Of a DNA stretch of 25,331 bases, positions 22,162 through 25,331 are shown piece by piece. Both the position numbers and the translations under genes were made by a program. The DNA comes from a virus: the IMG/VR virus record IMGVR_UViG_3300006919_000395, positions 1 to 25,331 of that record; one strand, 5' to 3'. The notes under the pieces were generated by a model that had not been told where the DNA came from, made no database searches, and saw only the letters and a list, made by a program, of their open reading frames with translations. Numbering within the stretch: the first letter of the stretch is position 1; every line of letters starts with the position of its first letter.

Positions 22162-23044
22162 AATTTTCTATAAACCAATTAACAGTTTGCTTAATACCTT
22201 TTTCAATTGGAGTAAATTCAAAGTCAGGAACTAAACTCATAAGTTTGCTGTTATCTGAAGGTTTTCTAAACTGACCTTCAGGTTTATCAGTATTATATAT
22301 GATATTGCCTTTAAAATTAAAAGCATCACATATAATATCAACTATATTTTTAATACTTACTTCTTGGGATGTGGATAAAATAATAGGTTCAGCATTATCA
22401 TAGTTAGATAAAACCCAATTTATTAATTTACCTAAATCTTCACTATATATAAACTCTCTTAAAGGCTTACCTGAGCCCCAAATTTCTAAATCAGTATTAT
22501 TTTTCTTAGCGATATAACACTTATGTATTAATGATGGAAGCACATGACCATCATCAATATTGAAATTATCTCTAGGCCCATACACGTTAGTAGGTATGAC
22601 ATTAACGAAATTGACATCAAACTGTTCTCTATAAGCTCTTGATTGTACATCAAGCATACGTTTAGCATATGCATAACCGTAATTAGAACTATGCGGAGGA
22701 CCTTGATGAATTTTATCCTCAGTCAAGGGGTATTCTACTTGATCCGGAAAAATGCAGGTAGATAAAATTGATACAAGTTTTTTAACCTGGAAAGTTCTAC
22801 AAGCTTCAAGTACATTGGTATTAATTTTAATATTATCTAAAAAGTATGTTGCATTACCTCGCATATTACCTCCTAGACCCCCTACCTTTGCTGCAGTATG
22901 TACAACATGGGTTGGTTTATTTTTTTCAAACACAGTTGTAGCTTCATACCAGTCTCTTAAATCCGCGTCTTTACTAGAAAGTTTGATATCAGCCTTTATA
23001 GTTGAACCAACTAAACCTGTACCACCCGTAATTAATGTTTTCAT
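22142..23044 (-). CDS. fcl: GDP-L-fucose synthase
   Basis: A 300-residue epimerase-reductase that turns GDP-4-keto-6-deoxymannose into GDP-L-fucose with NADPH. Seen: ITGGTGLVGS (5-14), AAKVGGLGGN (51-60, an Fcl hallmark), STCIFP (95-100, with Ser95 and Cys97 in the place of the catalytic Ser and Cys), NYGYAYAK (121-128, Tyr124 and Lys128), NVYGPRDNF and GHVLPSLI (His167 as the proton donor), and a C-terminal PEGQFRKPSD. All key residues of the family are present. It lies directly upstream of gmd in the minus-strand block, so both steps are made together. Its ATG shares ATGA with the stop of the upstream dehydratase gene. Confidence 0.92.
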   Translation of the reverse strand: MKTLITGGTGLVGSTIKADIKLSSKDADLRDWYEATTVFEKNKPTHVVHTAAKVGGLGGNMRGNATYFLDNIKINTNVLEACRTFQVKKLVSILSTCIFPDQVEYPLTEDKIHQGPPHSSNYGYAYAKRMLDVQSRAYREQFDVNFVNVIPTNVYGPRDNFNIDDGHVLPSLIHKCYIAKKNNTDLEIWGSGKPLREFIYSEDLGKLINWVLSNYDNAEPIILSTSQEVSIKNIVDIICDAFNFKGNIIYNTDKPEGQFRKPSDNSKLMSLVPDFEFTPIEKGIKQTVNWFIENYDVARK

Positions 23045-23862
23045 AATAATTGTTTTAACCCTGTATAAATATCGATTGTTTGATTATAATCTAAATTGTT
23101 TAATTTATCAACATTTAAGTACATATCTTTGACTTGTACTAATTTATGGAAATCAGTAGGTTCAATGGTGATAAAATTACTTGTAGAATTAGTTTGCTGT
23201 TTGACATAGTTCATAAGATCTATAAACTTATACGGAGTGCCAGACCCTATATTTACTATATCATTATAATTCGTATTACTTGATAAGATAGTATATATAG
23301 CTCTACATACATCATCAACGTGTATATAATCTCTTACAAAATTACCACCATGATAAAGATTAACATCTCTATTATTTTTTATTTCATTAATTAAATATTG
23401 TAAAGCATTTTTTTTCTTTGAAACTCCTTTATCATTTTTGCCATAAACATTACCTAATCGCAAAATACGATACTTAATATTAAAAGTTTTACAATAACTT
23501 ATAAGTAAATCTTCTGCGCATTTCTTTGTTATACTATAAAAACCTGTTGGATGACAATAACTATCTTCTTTTGCAGGTAAGGTTACATTACCATATACAA
23601 ACCAAGAACTAATAAAATTAAAAACAGTATTTGTATCTTTACAATTTTCTAAAACCTTAATTAATTTTATCAAATTAGTCTCAATATCTATTGTAGGGTA
23701 ATTATGTACATTATAATTATCAGTAGTACTAATAAAATATAAAATATTTTTATATAAAGGTTGATTATCGTCTCTAGAATGTCTATGTATCTCCATAGGA
23801 TACATATTGCAAAACGCGTTCCCTATAAAACCTGTTGATCCAAAAATATCTATTGTGTCCAT
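23041..23862 (-). CDS. NAD-dependent epimerase/dehydratase
   Basis: A 273-residue extended short-chain dehydrogenase acting on a nucleotide sugar. Seen: IFGSTGFIG (6-14), SSWFVYG (85-91) where the catalytic Ser lies, YSITKKCAEDLL (109-120, Tyr109 and Lys113), LRLGNVYG and FVRDYIHVDDVCRAI (substrate and domain-closing signatures), and NIGSGTPYKFIDL. It lacks motifs needed to say which sugar. It follows the E1-like dehydrase gene with a 13-base overlap, an order typical of dideoxyhexose clusters where an epimerase/reductase works on the product of the 3-dehydrase. A paratose synthase- or abequose synthase-like role is possible but not shown. Confidence 0.82.
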   Translation of the reverse strand: MDTIDIFGSTGFIGNAFCNMYPMEIHRHSRDDNQPLYKNILYFISTTDNYNVHNYPTIDIETNLIKLIKVLENCKDTNTVFNFISSWFVYGNVTLPAKEDSYCHPTGFYSITKKCAEDLLISYCKTFNIKYRILRLGNVYGKNDKGVSKKKNALQYLINEIKNNRDVNLYHGGNFVRDYIHVDDVCRAIYTILSSNTNYNDIVNIGSGTPYKFIDLMNYVKQQTNSTSNFITIEPTDFHKLVQVKDMYLNVDKLNNLDYNQTIDIYTGLKQLL

Positions 23863-25157
23863 TTTTTATTAAAAACATTATCTACATAATCAAATACATC
23901 TTGATTGTAGTGAGGAGCCGCCCCAATAAAGAAAACTTTATCTAAAACTTGATTAGCGTAAGGAAATTCACTTACATTACCTAAATGTGAAAAACCTGGA
24001 TGTAATAATATATTACCCGCAAAGTAATTTCTTGTTTGTATTTTATTTTCTTCTAAAAAGGTTACAAGTTTGAACTTTAATTCTTTATCTTCGCATATAA
24101 ATGGAGTACCAAACCAAGAAGGACTAGCTTTATCTAGAGTTTTAACTCCTCTGATACCATCAACATATTTGAGAAGTATATTTTCTATATTTTGTTTGCT
24201 ATTTTTTCTTTTGGTACATATTTCATCAAATTTCTTGAGCTGTTCTACTCCAATCGCACCTTGCATATCAAGAGGCTTTAGATTGTAACCCATATTATTG
24301 AAAACATACTTATGATCAATAATACCATCATAGCTCTCTAACCATCTATCAAACCTATTACCACAACTACCACAAGCTAAAAGATTAGCGGGCCCGACAC
24401 AATAGCAATCCCGACCCCACCACGAAAAACTGACAAATAATTTCTTGAGTTCAGGATTATTCGTACATAGCATACCTCCTTCGCCTGTAGATATATGATG
24501 AGCAGGATAAAAAGATGATGTCCATGCAGTATAATAATCTGAAAGATGCTTATTATTCCATTTTGTACCTATACTATCGCAGCTATCACCTATCAATAAT
24601 AAATTATATTTTTTACATAATTCGGTAAGATAATCCATATCGGGTGGATTAGCAAGAACTGGAGATACAAATATAGCTTTTGTTTTAGAATTAATTTTTT
24701 CTTCTATTTTGCTTACATCAAAGTTTAAAGTATCGTATTCTATGTCAACGAAAACTGGTTTTAAATTATTTTGTACTAAAACTGATATAGATGTAGGGAA
24801 TCCTACCGGGGAAACAATAATTTCGTCTTGATCTTCCCATTTATAATATTTCCTCAAAGCAGAAATTAATACTAAATTTGCTGAACTACCAGAGTTAACC
24901 ATATGGGCATAACTAACATTAAAATAATTAGCAAATGCTTTTTCAAAACGATGTACATTTTCACCAGCTACAATCCATTTCCCTGTTAAAAAGGCATTCA
25001 AACCAGCAACAATTTCTTTATCATCCCAGTAAGGACCAGAGTATAATACAGAACTTTCACCGGGTATAAATGAAGTATTATACAAATACGGTGGTAGTCT
25101 GTTACTTAAATATGCTTGAGTTTCATCAATAATTTTGTCAATCGTTAAGTTTGTCAT
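23850..25157 (-). CDS. E1/RfbH-type sugar 3-dehydrase (DegT family, PMP and Fe-S)
   Basis: A 435-residue DegT/DnrJ/EryC1-fold protein. The PLP-anchoring Lys is replaced by His in FYPAHHISTGEGG (H220, H221). Cysteines form C193-X57-C251-X1-C253, the spacing of the [2Fe-2S] site in CDP-4-keto-6-deoxyglucose-3-dehydrase E1 (DdhC/AscC/RfbH). The fourth ligand would be C265 in CGNRFDRW, four residues further than usual, or C262. Length also fits E1 (about 437), more than the single-component ColD. E1 enzymes remove the C3 hydroxyl with help of a reductase (E3), not seen in the window. The natural substrate is CDP-linked, while the neighbours make GDP sugars; the true substrate is open. Starts at ATG 25157, 20 bases inside the gene upstream. 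Confidence 0.88.
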   Translation of the reverse strand: MTNLTIDKIIDETQAYLSNRLPPYLYNTSFIPGESSVLYSGPYWDDKEIVAGLNAFLTGKWIVAGENVHRFEKAFANYFNVSYAHMVNSGSSANLVLISALRKYYKWEDQDEIIVSPVGFPTSISVLVQNNLKPVFVDIEYDTLNFDVSKIEEKINSKTKAIFVSPVLANPPDMDYLTELCKKYNLLLIGDSCDSIGTKWNNKHLSDYYTAWTSSFYPAHHISTGEGGMLCTNNPELKKLFVSFSWWGRDCYCVGPANLLACGSCGNRFDRWLESYDGIIDHKYVFNNMGYNLKPLDMQGAIGVEQLKKFDEICTKRKNSKQNIENILLKYVDGIRGVKTLDKASPSWFGTPFICEDKELKFKLVTFLEENKIQTRNYFAGNILLHPGFSHLGNVSEFPYANQVLDKVFFIGAAPHYNQDVFDYVDNVFNKKWTQ

Positions 25158-25331
25158 TTTTTATATTATCTAATAAGTTTTTATCAGGTGAAGAAAACCT
25201 CTCAACTTGTGCGAAGTTATATTTGATATAATCAAGTTTAGAATAATAATCTTCTATAGAAATTTGTTTTATAATATTAATAAGTTCAGGTATATTATTA
25301 AACGTATAAAAGCCTTTTTTATTAAACTTGT
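25138..25331 (-). CDS. Partial C-terminus of a gene cut by the window edge
   Basis: The last 63 codons of a gene that enters from the right edge and ends with TGA at 25140-25138, overlapping the start of the E1-like gene by 20 bases. The sequence is KKGFYTFNNIPELINIIKQI and so on, ending FSSPDKNLLDNI with a polar tail. The 'g-y-f---ELi--i--i' arrangement followed by a helix is how many GT4 or GT1-type glycosyltransferases end, but this is weak. It shows that the glycan island continues beyond the window. Confidence 0.45.
   Translation of the reverse strand, partial: KFNKKGFYTFNNIPELINIIKQISIEDYYSKLDYIKYNFAQVERFSSPDKNLLDNIKNDKLND

Noticed and set aside
22752-23132. Open plus-strand frame antisense to fcl
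   Set aside because: fcl carries its full catalytic signature on the other strand; the frame has no features of a real protein.
23850-25157. Assignment as an aminotransferase or as ColD
   Set aside because: The PLP lysine is His, which excludes an ordinary aminotransferase; the E1-type cysteine spacing and the 435-residue length favour E1/RfbH over ColD.

Overview
The window looks like part of a tailed, T4-like (contractile-tail) bacteriophage or prophage-like genome of low GC content. The case rests on a unidirectional left block on the minus strand (5043 to 1). It encodes homologues of the T4 clamp-loader small subunit (gp62), a GroES/gp31-like co-chaperonin, an Fe-S XPD/DinG-type helicase, the tail-sheath stabiliser gp15 and the portal protein gp20 (cut by the window edge). 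An Ig-like protein of unknown role and two small unknown or SH3-like proteins sit among them. No host can be named from the sequence. The AT richness and scarcity of strong Shine-Dalgarno sites fit a marine AT-rich host, but that is inference.

From 5080 to the right edge the window is one long surface-glycan island. It is read in alternating blocks: plus 5080-5730; minus 7047-5727; plus 7071-10630; minus 11904-10607; plus 11931-17172; minus 25331-17165. It holds about thirteen putative glycosyltransferases of several unrelated types: two GT25-like, one GT32-like split by a frameshift, one GT4-like, a DUF3431-like protein, two DDDD-motif paralogues, two RPD-motif proteins and several other GT-A-like proteins. 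It also holds a sulfotransferase, a sugar O-methyltransferase-like enzyme, a GH130-like beta-propeller, a radical SAM protein and a DUF366-like protein. The glycosyltransferase part (about 5-17 kb) is visibly more AT-rich than the structural genes.

The right end (17165-25331, minus strand) is mainly precursor synthesis. It encodes an E1/RfbH-type 3-dehydrase with its Fe-S cysteines, an NAD-dependent epimerase/dehydratase, GDP-L-fucose synthase (fcl), GDP-mannose 4,6-dehydratase (gmd), a GDPD-like protein and a HAD phosphatase-nucleotidyltransferase fusion, followed by three transferase-like proteins. Together gmd and fcl would convert GDP-mannose to GDP-L-fucose. The E1-like enzyme suggests a 3-deoxygenated sugar. 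The transferases, sulfotransferase and methyltransferase would then assemble and decorate a glycan, either on the virion or on the surface of the infected host.

Genes are packed with 1-32 bp overlaps almost throughout, and convergent blocks overlap tail to tail (5727-5730, 10607-10630, 17165-17172) with no visible terminator. No stretch of more than 300 bases lacks a gene. The only real intergenic gaps are three short divergent regions (5044-5079, 7048-7070, 11905-11930) and short spacers. I saw no tRNA, rRNA, CRISPR array, insertion sequence or integrase.
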